64,000 nucleotides of DNA from JAKLQR01 sp963753165 (GTDB taxonomy: Bacteria > Nitrospirota > Thermodesulfovibrionia > Thermodesulfovibrionales > SM23-35), in the NCBI GenBank assembly GCA_963753165.1, contig CAVWBP010000002.1, forward strand, positions 248,001 through 312,000, in the 5' to 3' direction. A model generated the notes under the pieces. It was not told the DNA's origin. It saw only the letters and a program-made list of their open reading frames with translations, and did not search any database. Shown here piece after piece: positions 43,495 to 52,085 of this stretch (positions within the stretch are counted from its first letter, which is position 1; the number at the start of each line of letters is the position of its first letter). Both the position numbers and the translations under genes were made by a program.

Positions 43495-43925
43495 TGGAAA
43501 ATCCTCCTCTGACGTCATTCAGTTATGATTGACAGAACTGTTTGTTTCTCATTATAGCAATTGTAAGGAATTCTGTGATATTCCGGCGATACTCTTTTTC
43601 ATACTGTTCAGGAAGAATGGGCAGGGATCAATTTCCAAATCGAAATAAACTCCCTCTGTTTCTCTGCAAATCTTTCTTTGACTTCAATGTGAGTGAAGTA
43701 TTGAAAGCTGAGACCTCCGCTTCGTCGCCGGTCTCTTCGAAGTTGCCCGTGATTTCGTTTCGGAAATCGAACCCGGCACATTACTATAAGGCATGAGGAT
43801 ATAAACATTCTCCTTCTCCTTTTTTGAAAAAATGTATCTGAATAAATTTCCGATATATGTCGGGATTGTGAAAATTCGTTATTTTTGGGGGATGCGAATT
43901 ATAAATTGTGGTAAGATGAAACACC
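43495..43925. other. Non-coding stretch holding a MITE-like element
   Basis: No credible gene lies in these 430 bases between the divergent DUF362 and nadB genes. The MITE-like repeat at 43624-43774 occupies a third of it; the remainder is AT-rich and must hold the nadB promoter, for which a TTATAA box about 30 bases before the start is the only candidate. Confidence 0.5.
43624..43774. mobile_element. MITE-like element, copy 1
   Basis: 151 bp with terminal inverted repeats beginning GGGATCAATTTCC and, on the other strand, GGGTTCGATTTCC, alike over about 26 bases. The interior (TATTGAAAGCTGAGACCTCC and following) is nearly the same as the element at 50906-51068, including GAGACC...GGTCTC inner arms. 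It codes for nothing. Confidence 0.78.
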
Positions 43926-45533
43926 ATGCAGAAAGAGTTCACTGATTTTCTCATTATCGGAAGCGGTGTTGCCGGGCTCAGGGCTGCAATAGAGCTTGCA
44001 CCCTACGGCAACGTGCTTGTCGTGACAAAAGACAGACCTGCGGAAAGCAGCACAGAATATGCGCAGGGAGGAATCGCGGTCGCCCTGAGCGATGAAGATG
44101 AAGTGGGGATCCATTCTGAAGATACCCTCCGGGCGGGAGACGGCTTGTGCAGGGAAGCGGCGGTCAAGATTCTTGTGGAAGAAGGTCCCGAAAGGATACT
44201 CGAACTCATTTCGTGGGGAGCAGCGTTCGATAAAGAAGGGACAAAGCTCGACTTTACCATGGAGGCGGCGCATTCCCGGAAAAGGATTCTGCATGCCCAT
44301 GGCGATTCGACCGGCAAAGAACTGGAAAGGGTGCTGCTTACAAAAGCCAGGTCATTTGCTTCGGTCAAAAAATATCCCTTTGCGTTTACCGAGGACCTCA
44401 TTATCAGGGATGGAGTCTGCAATGGCGCCTATGTCGTAATGGGATCAGAGACAAGGGCGCTTTTTGCAAAGTCGACTGTGCTTGCGACGGGAGGCACAGG
44501 ACAGGTCTTCCTGCGGACGACAAACCCCGCTGTTGCAACAGGAGACGGGATCGCGATTGCATTCCGTGCCGGCGCAGTTATCGAAGACATGGAATTCATC
44601 CAGTTCCATCCCACTGTTCTCTTTGCGCCCTCAGCGCCCCAGTTCCTGCTCAGTGAGGCGATGAGAGGAGAAGGAGCGACCCTCAGAAATATTCACAAAG
44701 AACCATTCATGAAAAGCTATCATCCTGATGCTGAACTTGCACCCAGAGATGTCGTATCCCGGGCGATTATTTCACAAATGGTGAGAACAAAGAGTACTCA
44801 TGTCTATCTGGACCTCACCCACATGGACCCGGATTTTGTCAAAAAAAGATTCCCGAGGATCTATGCCACCTGTTTGCAATACGCCGTTGATATCACGAAG
44901 GAACTTGTTCCCGTCTCTCCTGCGGCGCATTACGTTATGGGCGGCATCAAGACCGATATGACCGGTGCAACCAGTATCGGAGGGCTTTTTGCCGCAGGAG
45001 AAGTAACCTGCACCGGGGTGCACGGAGCGAACAGGCTCGCATCCAACAGTCTGCTTGAAGGTCTGGTGTTCGGAGCCCGGACAGGACGGGCAGCAGCCCT
45101 GTATGGTATCCGGAGAACAGAGAGAGAATTATATGCCGGGAGTGAGAGGGGCCGGAAAGATGCGGGGACGGAGAAGGGGCGGGACGCTCACCCTAAGGGG
45201 AGTGGTTTTAACAGTGAGGAAATCCGGCATTTATTGCGCAAGACGATGTGGGAGAAGGTGGGCATCATACGATGCGGAAAATCCCTCTCGGAGGCGCAGG
45301 CTCAGCTGAATCAGTGGTCTTTCATTCTCAGCAGGAACTACCGAACGAGACGTGAACTGGAACTGAAAAATTTACTGACTGTAGCGCAACTTATTGCAGA
45401 AGCTGCATTCCTGAGGAAAGGGAGTGTCGGAGCCCACTACCGGTCGGACCACCCTGAAAAAGGGGAAGGATGGCTGAACCATATGAGGTTCACGAAGGAG
45501 GGAGACGGATTGAAGCATATCTTTGCTCCCTGA
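43926..45533 (+). CDS. nadB: L-aspartate oxidase
   Basis: 535 residues. FAD-binding start DFLIIGSGVAGLRAAIELA, EYAQGGIAVAL, the succinate-dehydrogenase-like HSRKRILHAHGDSTGKELE, HPTVLF, and HGANRLASNSLLEGLVFG. It oxidises aspartate to iminoaspartate for NAD synthesis. An extra stretch rich in Gly/Arg/Lys (about 400-430) precedes the C-terminal helical domain. nadA and nadC are not in the window. Confidence 0.94.
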   Translation: MQKEFTDFLIIGSGVAGLRAAIELAPYGNVLVVTKDRPAESSTEYAQGGIAVALSDEDEVGIHSEDTLRAGDGLCREAAVKILVEEGPERILELISWGAAFDKEGTKLDFTMEAAHSRKRILHAHGDSTGKELERVLLTKARSFASVKKYPFAFTEDLIIRDGVCNGAYVVMGSETRALFAKSTVLATGGTGQVFLRTTNPAVATGDGIAIAFRAGAVIEDMEFIQFHPTVLFAPSAPQFLLSEAMRGEGATLRNIHKEPFMKSYHPDAELAPRDVVSRAIISQMVRTKSTHVYLDLTHMDPDFVKKRFPRIYATCLQYAVDITKELVPVSPAAHYVMGGIKTDMTGATSIGGLFAAGEVTCTGVHGANRLASNSLLEGLVFGARTGRAAALYGIRRTERELYAGSERGRKDAGTEKGRDAHPKGSGFNSEEIRHLLRKTMWEKVGIIRCGKSLSEAQAQLNQWSFILSRNYRTRRELELKNLLTVAQLIAEAAFLRKGSVGAHYRSDHPEKGEGWLNHMRFTKEGDGLKHIFAP

Positions 45534-45578
45534 CCGCCAAAATGTATTTCTCCATGACGTCATAAATAAGAACGCGTA

Positions 45579-45654
45579 TCATTCCCGCAATCCCGAAAGC
45601 TTTCGGGAGTCGGGAATCCTTTCTGGAGGAAAGATGCTGGACAAGCCAGCATGA
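45579..45654. repeat. Dispersed palindromic intergenic repeat
   Basis: It contains the perfect palindrome CCCGAAAGCTTTCGGG (45592-45607), an ATTCCCG/CGGGAAT pair around it, and a hairpin ATGCTGG/CCAGCAT (45634-45652). The form is common for REP-like repeats between converging genes; here it lies between nadB and ntrX and may help termination. Confidence 0.55.
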
Positions 45655-45688
45655 CAGCATTGGTACATCCAGTTATTTTACTTTTGAA

Positions 45689-47032
45689 TTACGGCGTTTT
45701 AATATCGTAAGCCTTGATTTTCCTGTGGAGGTTGCTTCGTTCGATATCGAGGGTCTCTGCGGTTCTCGATATATTCCAGTTATTCTCCTCGAGTTTCCTT
45801 GTAATGAATTCTTTTTCAAAGGCCTCTCTCGACTCTTTCAGCGTGGTGAGGGAAAAGTAGTCTGAGCGGGTAGATTCCCCGAGTATAATATTTTTTGGGG
45901 TTATCACCTGTGCCGGGGTCATGATCACGAGGCGTTCTATCATATTCCTCAACTCCCGGATGTTGCCGGGCCAGTCATATCCCTCCAGCTTTTTCAGAGC
46001 CTCGGGAGTCATTTTTTTGGGTTTCTGCCTGTATTCGAGGGCAAAATATTCGAGGAAATATTCGACGAGCGCCGGGATATCTTCTCTTTTCTCCCTGAGT
46101 GACGGGATTACGATCGGGATGACATTCAGCCTGAAAAGGAGGTCTTCCCTGAAATTTCCTTTCTTTACCTCTTCGAAGAGATCTTTATTGGTTGCGGTGA
46201 TAATTCTCACGTCAACCTTGATGTTCCTGTTTCCTCCGACCCTCTGGAATTCCTGAGTCTCGAGAACACGAAGTACTTTTGCCTGTGTAGAAAGGGACAT
46301 ATCGCCGACTTCGTCGAGAAAGAGCGTGCCTTCATCCGCAAGCTCAAATTTCCCATTTTTCCTCTCGAACGCACCGGTGAATGAACCTTTCTCATGACCG
46401 AGCAGTTCACTTTCGATAAGTTCCTGCGGGATTGCCGCGCAGTTCATTTCGATGAACGGCTTCTTCGCTCTCGTACTCTTTTCATGCAGGATGTGAGCGA
46501 TAAGTTCTTTTCCGGAACCGCTTTCCCCGAGGATCAGGACCCTGCTGTTGCTTTTTGCAGCCATCTCGACCTGTTCAAGGAGATGGACCATTTTAGGAGA
46601 ACTTCCGATAATCCGCCACTTCCGGGTCAGATCTTCTCTCAGTGACTTATTCTCCACTTCGAGCGAATAGCGTTCAATCGCACGTTGTGCGGTGAGCACA
46701 ACCCGTTCAAGAGAGAGCGGCTTTTCCAGAAAGTCATATGCCCCCATTCTGGTGGCCTTGACGGCAAGTTCAATGTTCCCGTGGCCGGAGATCATGATCA
46801 CGGGGATATCAGGCTTCACTTCCTTCATCAGTTTGAGAGTTTCGATGCCGTCCATTCCGGTGAGCCACACATCGAGCAGGATTAAATCCGGGCTCTGTTC
46901 TTTGATGACCTTCAGGGCTTCTTCACCCGAACTCGATGCAAGGACGGCGTATCCTTCATCCTCGAAGATGCCGGCAAGACTCTCGCGGATACCCTCTTCA
47001 TCATCTACGACAAGGATCAGTGGTGACGGCAT
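45689..47032 (-). CDS. ntrX: NtrX-type sigma-54 response regulator
   Basis: 447 residues: receiver (VDDEEGIRESLAG, Asp in LILLDVWLTGMDG, Lys in FLEKPL), AAA+ domain (GESGSGKEL, LFLDEVGDM, RVGGNRNIKVDVR) and a Fis-type HTH (AETLDIERSNLHRKIKAY). The sigma-54 contact loop reads GSFTGA rather than GAFTGA. The gene abuts ntrY, its likely kinase. NtrYX systems respond to redox or nitrogen state. Confidence 0.9.
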   Translation of the reverse strand: MPSPLILVVDDEEGIRESLAGIFEDEGYAVLASSSGEEALKVIKEQSPDLILLDVWLTGMDGIETLKLMKEVKPDIPVIMISGHGNIELAVKATRMGAYDFLEKPLSLERVVLTAQRAIERYSLEVENKSLREDLTRKWRIIGSSPKMVHLLEQVEMAAKSNSRVLILGESGSGKELIAHILHEKSTRAKKPFIEMNCAAIPQELIESELLGHEKGSFTGAFERKNGKFELADEGTLFLDEVGDMSLSTQAKVLRVLETQEFQRVGGNRNIKVDVRIITATNKDLFEEVKKGNFREDLLFRLNVIPIVIPSLREKREDIPALVEYFLEYFALEYRQKPKKMTPEALKKLEGYDWPGNIRELRNMIERLVIMTPAQVITPKNIILGESTRSDYFSLTTLKESREAFEKEFITRKLEENNWNISRTAETLDIERSNLHRKIKAYDIKTP

Positions 47033-49048
47033 TTATCGCTCCTTTAAGGGAATCTCAAGAGAGAAGACGGTTCCCTGTGGTTCGTTCTCATGTACCCGAA
47101 TGTGCCCTTTGTGTTCAGAAACTATCCTGTGGGCTATCGCAAGCCCCAGTCCGGTACCGTTCTTCCTCGTAGAGAAATAGGGCTGAAAGAGTTTTTCCTT
47201 GTCCTCTTCCATAATCCCCGGCCCGTTGTCTGCAATATGAATATAGACGAGATTGTAAGGGATGTCAAAATCAATCGTCACCTCGATTTTCCCATGACTC
47301 TTCATCGCCTGTATCGCATTGTCAAACAGATTAATGAGTACCCTTTTGAATTGTTCCCTGTCCAGTTCGACAACCGGTGAGGAGTCGGGCGCCGAAACAT
47401 GAATTTCTATGGCCTTATAATCCTTATAGAGGCTTGAGACCTCTTCGATTACGGGAAGGAGCGGCACCGGACTTTTTGAGATTTCCGGCATTTTACCGAA
47501 CCGCGAAAATTCGTCCACAAGACGTTTCAGACTGTCTACTTCCCTGACAATTGTCTTTGCAGACCTGCTGAAGACTTCATCGAAATCTTTATCCCGGTTT
47601 TCCCACTTCTTGATCATCCGTTCCGTAGAAAGTTTGATCGGGGTGAGCGGGTTTTTGATCTCATGAGCGATCCTCCGGGCGATATCCTGCCAGGTGAGCG
47701 CCTTCTGCGCCTCTATGATCTCTGTGAGATCGTCAAAGACTACCAGCAGGCCGATATATTTCTGAGAGTCCTTGAGGCTTGTGATAAAAACGAGGAGGAT
47801 AACCCGCCTGTTCCCGATCACCGCCTTCACCTCTTTTTTCATAGGTTTGAATTCTTTCCCTTCAATGCTGCTCACAAGTTTCTGGAGTTCGGGTGAGTTT
47901 AACGTCGTGATGAGTTCCCGATAGTGCTTGTGAATGATGTTGTCCTGTTCCATCCTGAGGATCGAGCATGCGCGGTCATTGATCATCGAAATTTCGCCGG
48001 AAGTATCAAGCATAATCACCCCTGAATTGATGTTGTCGAGGATGTTTTTCATATACAGATACGCTGATTGTAATGATTCCTGCCCTGTCTTCAGCTTTTT
48101 CACCATGTCATTAAAAGAATGAGTAAGAAGCGCTATCTCGTCCTCACGTTCGAGGACAACCTGAACATCAAGGTTGCCTCCCGCAACCTGTTCTGTGGCG
48201 AGCGCGAGATTCCGGATCGGATCAGTGATGCCCCGCGCAATTCTCAGGGCGATCCACAGGGCCATGAAAGTGACTATCAGGGTAAAGAACCCGAGAAAGA
48301 GAAGATAGTTTGCCTTGATCGGTATCCGCCATGATTCAAGGGTCAGATACGTTTCATACGCTTCTTTCATATCCTCAACGTTATGGGTAATGTTCTCCGG
48401 CAGCAACGACTCGACAATGATCACCCCGTCCTTCCCCCCCTGCTGAGCATGCGGTACCACTGCGCGAATGATATCCCCCCTGCTTCCGGATATTACTTCC
48501 GTACCCTCCTTTCCTTCGAACCCGGACCGTATCGTTTCAGACGCATCTTTCGGCAGTTCGTTCAGGTATCGCACCTGATATCCCTCAGAGAGAGAAGAAC
48601 CGGAGGCAAGTGATTGTGCGTGGTCCAGCGTCTTCTGCTTTTCGATGTCATACATCGCCTTGGCTATCTCAAGGGATTTTTCCAGGGGCTGACGGATCTG
48701 CGGAGCAAACCATCTGTCGATATAGGTGGTGATGAGACCGCTTGCCATGATGAACAAGACGGTAGCAGGAATGAGGGTAAGCGTAACGAAAATCACTACG
48801 AGCTTCGTCTTGAATTTATATCCCGGGATCTTGTGTTTTCTTTCGAAATAAAGCTTGACGAGGCTCTTGATGACAAAAAACATCAAAGTCAGCAGGGCTA
48901 TGATGGTCAGATTGAGAAGCAGGAGAATGACAAGCTTTGTGGAGAAGGAAACAGAGGCGCTCTGCATATAATGCAATTCGATTCCGAACGAGGCGAAGAG
49001 CAGAAGAGACAGGACTATAAGAAAGATGGAGAACCGGATACTTTTCAT
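47033..49048 (-). CDS. ntrY: NtrY-type sensor histidine kinase
   Basis: 671 residues. Two N-terminal hydrophobic helices (about 5-65) and a third at 90-115, a periplasmic sensor region, a helix near 245-270, HAMP (RIARGITDPIRNLALATEQV), a PAS domain (NINSGVIMLDTSGEISMIND), HisKA with the phospho-His in RRIAHEIKNPLTPIKL, and HATPase (NLFDNAIQAM, DNGPGI, GTGLGLAIAHRI). It overlaps the DUF4390 gene by 4 bp. Confidence 0.9.
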   Translation of the reverse strand: MKSIRFSIFLIVLSLLLFASFGIELHYMQSASVSFSTKLVILLLLNLTIIALLTLMFFVIKSLVKLYFERKHKIPGYKFKTKLVVIFVTLTLIPATVLFIMASGLITTYIDRWFAPQIRQPLEKSLEIAKAMYDIEKQKTLDHAQSLASGSSLSEGYQVRYLNELPKDASETIRSGFEGKEGTEVISGSRGDIIRAVVPHAQQGGKDGVIIVESLLPENITHNVEDMKEAYETYLTLESWRIPIKANYLLFLGFFTLIVTFMALWIALRIARGITDPIRNLALATEQVAGGNLDVQVVLEREDEIALLTHSFNDMVKKLKTGQESLQSAYLYMKNILDNINSGVIMLDTSGEISMINDRACSILRMEQDNIIHKHYRELITTLNSPELQKLVSSIEGKEFKPMKKEVKAVIGNRRVILLVFITSLKDSQKYIGLLVVFDDLTEIIEAQKALTWQDIARRIAHEIKNPLTPIKLSTERMIKKWENRDKDFDEVFSRSAKTIVREVDSLKRLVDEFSRFGKMPEISKSPVPLLPVIEEVSSLYKDYKAIEIHVSAPDSSPVVELDREQFKRVLINLFDNAIQAMKSHGKIEVTIDFDIPYNLVYIHIADNGPGIMEEDKEKLFQPYFSTRKNGTGLGLAIAHRIVSEHKGHIRVHENEPQGTVFSLEIPLKER

Positions 49049-49617
49049 TTCGTGGAACCTGCGGTGAATTGCGGGGAGTTTTTCCTGATCGAGAATTCAT
49101 TTTCCTTTACAAAAATCATGAAATAACCGATAACAGGGGGCAGTTGCCGTATTTTCGATTCGACCGTAACCCGCACATAATACGTCCCCGGCTCAAGATT
49201 GCTGATATTCGTGAGACGCTCATTTTCCAGGCTCAGTGCCCACCTGAGCATGGATTCAAACGATTTGAACCTTTTCTGGGTTACGATGCTGCCGTTGCTC
49301 GACGTAGCAACGAATTCTGTTTTTACCGGGTCCGATTTCAGCTTCCTGATGAGCTGTTTGCCCGATATGAATTCATCAGACCACATCCCCCATACCCGGT
49401 AAAGGTCGATATAGAAATGGAACTCCTTTTTCATGCCGTTCCGGAGTTCCTGGAGATATTTGTCGTCAAGGGAAAGCGTAGCGTCGACAAACAGCTCGCT
49501 GTTGCTGGTGGTGAGCGCCGGGCCTGATATTTCTGCGCCGGAGACGGGCGAAAAGGTGATGAGAAGAGCGACGAGAGGAAACAACAGGCAAAAAGGCAGT
49601 TTCAAAGCACGGAGCAT
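49045..49617 (-). CDS. DUF4390 exported protein
   Basis: The start at 49617 is chosen because a signal peptide begins there (LRALKLPFCLLFPLVALLITFSPVSGAE); the frame is open to an ATG at 49710 without a better site. The mature part, with ALSLDDKYLQELRNGMKKEF-like and FKSFESMLRWALSLENERL segments and YYVRVTVESKIRQLPPVIG, fits DUF4390, a small periplasmic family usually next to ntrY/ntrX kinases. It is translationally coupled to ntrY and may be part of that sensor. Confidence 0.78.
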   Translation of the reverse strand: MLRALKLPFCLLFPLVALLITFSPVSGAEISGPALTTSNSELFVDATLSLDDKYLQELRNGMKKEFHFYIDLYRVWGMWSDEFISGKQLIRKLKSDPVKTEFVATSSNGSIVTQKRFKSFESMLRWALSLENERLTNISNLEPGTYYVRVTVESKIRQLPPVIGYFMIFVKENEFSIRKNSPQFTAGSTK

Positions 49618-49859
49618 CGAGAGCTTTGAAAACCTGTTCCTATGCTTGTACTTATATTGCGTATCGGAATACACTATGTGCCCTTTGATCCGGCATTTAT
49701 GGCTTGACATCTTCGGGAAAATTTATTTTCATTATAGCATAGCAAACGCAGTCATAAATCATTGGTCACGCCCGCAGGTGAAAATCTTATGGCCTTCACC
49801 AGGCCTGAATGACCGAAGATCACTGGCAAGAGATTGACAATATCTTAAGGGGGTGTCGC

Positions 49860-50342
49860 ATGGACGTAAAAGCAGTAAGCATAGAGATACCGGACGGGTG
49901 TAATATTATCCTCGGACAGACACACTTTATAAAGACCGCAGAGGACCTTTATGAGATTCTCGTAACTACCACCCCTCAGGCGAAGTTCGGGGTTGCCTTC
50001 ACCGAAGCATCGGGTCCATGCCTTATAAGGACAGAGGGGAACGATACTGAGTTGCTCTCTGTCTGTGTGAAGAACCTTAAGAGAATCGGCGCAGGGCATG
50101 TGTTCTGCATTCTCCTGAAGAATGCGTTCCCCATCAACGTCCTCAATCAGATAAAGAACTGCCCCGAGGTGTGCCGGATCTTCTGCGCGACCGCAAACCC
50201 CGTCGAAGTGGTAGTGGCTACAACGGAACAGGGGGGAGGTGTCCTCGGAGTAATAGACGGGTCTGCGCCGAAAGGGGTCGAGACCATCGAAGACAAAGGG
50301 CACCGGAAGGAATTTTTGAGGAAGATCGGCTATAAATTGTAG
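49860..50342 (+). CDS. Adenosine-specific kinase family protein
   Basis: The ATG at 49860 follows AAGGGGGTG; an upstream in-frame ATG at 49809 lacks a site. 160 residues with KAVSIEIPDGCNIILGQTHFIK, KFGVAFTEASGPCLIR, GHVFCILLKNAFPINVLN, CATANPVEVVVA and GVLGVIDGSAPKGVE, matching the small adenosine-specific kinase family along its length. It starts the hisI-rubredoxin run. Confidence 0.85.
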   Translation: MDVKAVSIEIPDGCNIILGQTHFIKTAEDLYEILVTTTPQAKFGVAFTEASGPCLIRTEGNDTELLSVCVKNLKRIGAGHVFCILLKNAFPINVLNQIKNCPEVCRIFCATANPVEVVVATTEQGGGVLGVIDGSAPKGVETIEDKGHRKEFLRKIGYKL

Positions 50343-50372
50343 AGAAAAAGGAAAAGGAGTGAAAACGAACTC

Positions 50373-50693
50373 ATGATACCTGAACTGAAATACGACGAAA
50401 AAGGATTGATACCCGCCATCGTGCAGGATGTGGAGAATGGTGATGTTCTGATGCTGGCGTATATGAACAGCAAGTCCCTTGAGATGACCCTTGAAACAGG
50501 GTATACGCATTTCTGGTCGCGTTCGAGGCAGAAATACTGGAAAAAGGGTGAGACGTCAGGACATGTCCAGGAGGTCAAGGCAGTCCTTTACGATTGCGAT
50601 GCCGATACACTCCTGATCAAGGTGGTCCAGCATGGCCCCGGCGCCTGTCACACGGGCAACAGGACGTGTTTTTACCGGGATATTTCGAAGTAA
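50373..50693 (+). CDS. hisI: Phosphoribosyl-AMP cyclohydrolase
   Basis: 106 residues, a stand-alone HisI without the HisE domain. VLMLAYMNSKSLEMTLETG, the HFWSRSRQKYWKKGETSGH block, metal-binding DCDADTLL and the CHTGNRTCFYR zinc cysteines are all present. It catalyses the third step of histidine synthesis. Confidence 0.95.
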   Translation: MIPELKYDEKGLIPAIVQDVENGDVLMLAYMNSKSLEMTLETGYTHFWSRSRQKYWKKGETSGHVQEVKAVLYDCDADTLLIKVVQHGPGACHTGNRTCFYRDISK

Positions 50694-50706
50694 TAAGGAG
50701 GCAGAG

Positions 50707-50868
50707 ATGAGCAAATACCGCTGCAAAATATGCGGATACATCTATGACCCGGCAGAGGGAGACCCCGACGGGAATGTTCCGCCCGGCACACCGTTCGAGA
50801 ACCTGCCGGAAGACTGGAAGTGCCCGGTATGCGGTGCGGCGAAGGAGGAATTCGAGGAGATCGGGTAG
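50707..50868 (+). CDS. Rubredoxin
   Basis: 53 residues, starting at an ATG behind GGAGGCAGAG. Two iron-binding CxxC motifs (CKICGYIYDPAEGDP and CPVCGAAKEEF) at the usual spacing, with the PPGTPFENLPEDWKC loop. It is a one-electron carrier, often for superoxide and peroxide reduction in anaerobes. It begins 13 bp after hisI. Confidence 0.96.
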   Translation: MSKYRCKICGYIYDPAEGDPDGNVPPGTPFENLPEDWKCPVCGAAKEEFEEIG

Positions 50869-50905
50869 GATTTCACTTGCCTGACCTATGAATTAATAGG
50901 CATAA

Positions 50906-51068
50906 GGGATATCGCTCAATTTACGAACCGAACTAAACTACCTTTATTTCTATGCAAACCTTTCTCTGACTGCAATGATATTGAAATATTGAAAGCTGAG
51001 ACCTCCGCTTCGTCTTCGGTCTCGTCAAAGTTACCCGTGATTTCGGTTCGCAAATTGAGCGGTATCCC
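50906..51068. mobile_element. MITE-like element, copy 2
   Basis: 163 bp. The 27-bp arms at 50906-50932 and 51042-51068 (GGGATA[TC]CGCTCAATTT core) differ at only a few positions. Its inner sequence matches that of the element at 43624-43774. It lies between convergent genes. Confidence 0.82.
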
Positions 51069-51103
51069 TATATATTTGAACAAAAACAAACGAGCAATAA
51101 AAG

Positions 51104-51556
51104 TTACAGATATTTGATGATTGCGTGCTCGTCGCATTCAGGGAAGCGCGGGCAGCGCAGGCAGTCTCCCCATATCTTCTGAGGAAGGGTCGCCTTATCC
51201 ACGTCGGTAAAACCGAGCTTTTTGAAGAAATCAGGATGATACGTGAGCGCGAACACACGCTTGAGCCCGAGGGTTTTCGCCTCTCTGAGGCACTGCTTCA
51301 CAAGGGCTTTCCCGACGCCCCTATCCTGGAATTTCCCGTCGACAGCGAGTGAACGGATTTCGGCAAGGTCCTCCCACATGATATGGAGGGCGCAGACACC
51401 GCAGACGGTCCCGTCGATTTCGCACACGAAAAAATCCCTTACAGTCTCATACAGTTCACTGAGCGAACGAGGGATCATCTGCTCTTTTCTGGCAAAATCG
51501 TTCACCAGCTTGTGAACCTGTTTCAGGTCGGATATTTTAGTTTTTCGTATCTTCAA
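51104..51556 (-). CDS. GNAT acetyltransferase, N-acetylglutamate synthase-like
   Basis: 150 residues. VHKLVNDFARKEQMIPRS and LAEIRSLAVDGKFQDRGVGKALVKQCL (acetyl-CoA loop), FALTYHPDFFKKLGFTDVDK and a CLRCPRFPECDE cysteine patch match the short ArgA-like GNATs that supply N-acetylglutamate in bacteria lacking full ArgA. argC and argJ in this window support that role. It overlaps korC by 20 bp. Confidence 0.8.
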   Translation of the reverse strand: MKIRKTKISDLKQVHKLVNDFARKEQMIPRSLSELYETVRDFFVCEIDGTVCGVCALHIMWEDLAEIRSLAVDGKFQDRGVGKALVKQCLREAKTLGLKRVFALTYHPDFFKKLGFTDVDKATLPQKIWGDCLRCPRFPECDEHAIIKYL

Positions 51557-52085
51557 TGTATTCTATCCCCTCATGAATGGCTTTTTTGTTCTGCTCGATA
51601 CTTTTCTTTCTGTCCACCGGCACCGAACTCTCCAACGCCTTAAGGAGAGAAGTTTCTTTCAGCAGCTGTGTCTTTGCAATAAATGCTCCGAGCAGCACCA
51701 TATTGGCCGATTTCGTATTCCCGATTTTATTTGCTCGTCCGGTGGCGGGTACCGCAACAGCCTTGATATCGGTCCTGAGCGATGAGTCTTTTATGAGTGA
51801 TGAGTCGAAAAGGAGCAGGCCATCCGGTTTCAGACGCGGCTGGAATTTTTCTAACGATGCGTCGTTCATTACAACGAGAGTGTCGGGGTTCATCACCACG
51901 GGAGATCCTATGAGTTCATCCGAAATTATTACGGTACAGCTTGCGGTTCCTCCCCTCACCTCTGCTCCGTAAGAGGGGAACCAGGTGACTTCTTTGCCTT
52001 CAAGCATGCCGGCATGCGCGAGTATCCTCCCGAAAAACAGTATGCCCTGGCCGCCAAAACCTCCGATGATTATCCGGTGTTTCAG
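51537..52085 (-). CDS. korC: 2-oxoacid:ferredoxin oxidoreductase gamma subunit, unusual start
   Basis: The family start (IIIGGFGGQGILFFGRILAHAG) precedes the first ATG (52007). No ATG, GTG or TTG lies before it: the frame begins with CTG at 52085, directly after the korB stop (TAA CTG AAA). Either CTG is used with translational coupling, or a base inserted into an ancestral TAATGAAA overlap gives this form. From there 182 residues match KorC/VorC: LEGKEVTWFPSYGAEVRGGTAS, NPDTLVVMNDASLEKF, NMVLLGAF. The alpha subunit gene is missing nearby. Confidence 0.8.
   Translation of the reverse strand: MKHRIIIGGFGGQGILFFGRILAHAGMLEGKEVTWFPSYGAEVRGGTASCTVIISDELIGSPVVMNPDTLVVMNDASLEKFQPRLKPDGLLLFDSSLIKDSSLRTDIKAVAVPATGRANKIGNTKSANMVLLGAFIAKTQLLKETSLLKALESSVPVDRKKSIEQNKKAIHEGIEYIEDTKN

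Noticed and set aside
43608..43808. Short minus-strand gene in the 43.6-43.8 kb gap
   Set aside because: It is fully covered by the MITE-like repeat and has no ribosome site or similarity between the two copies at protein level.
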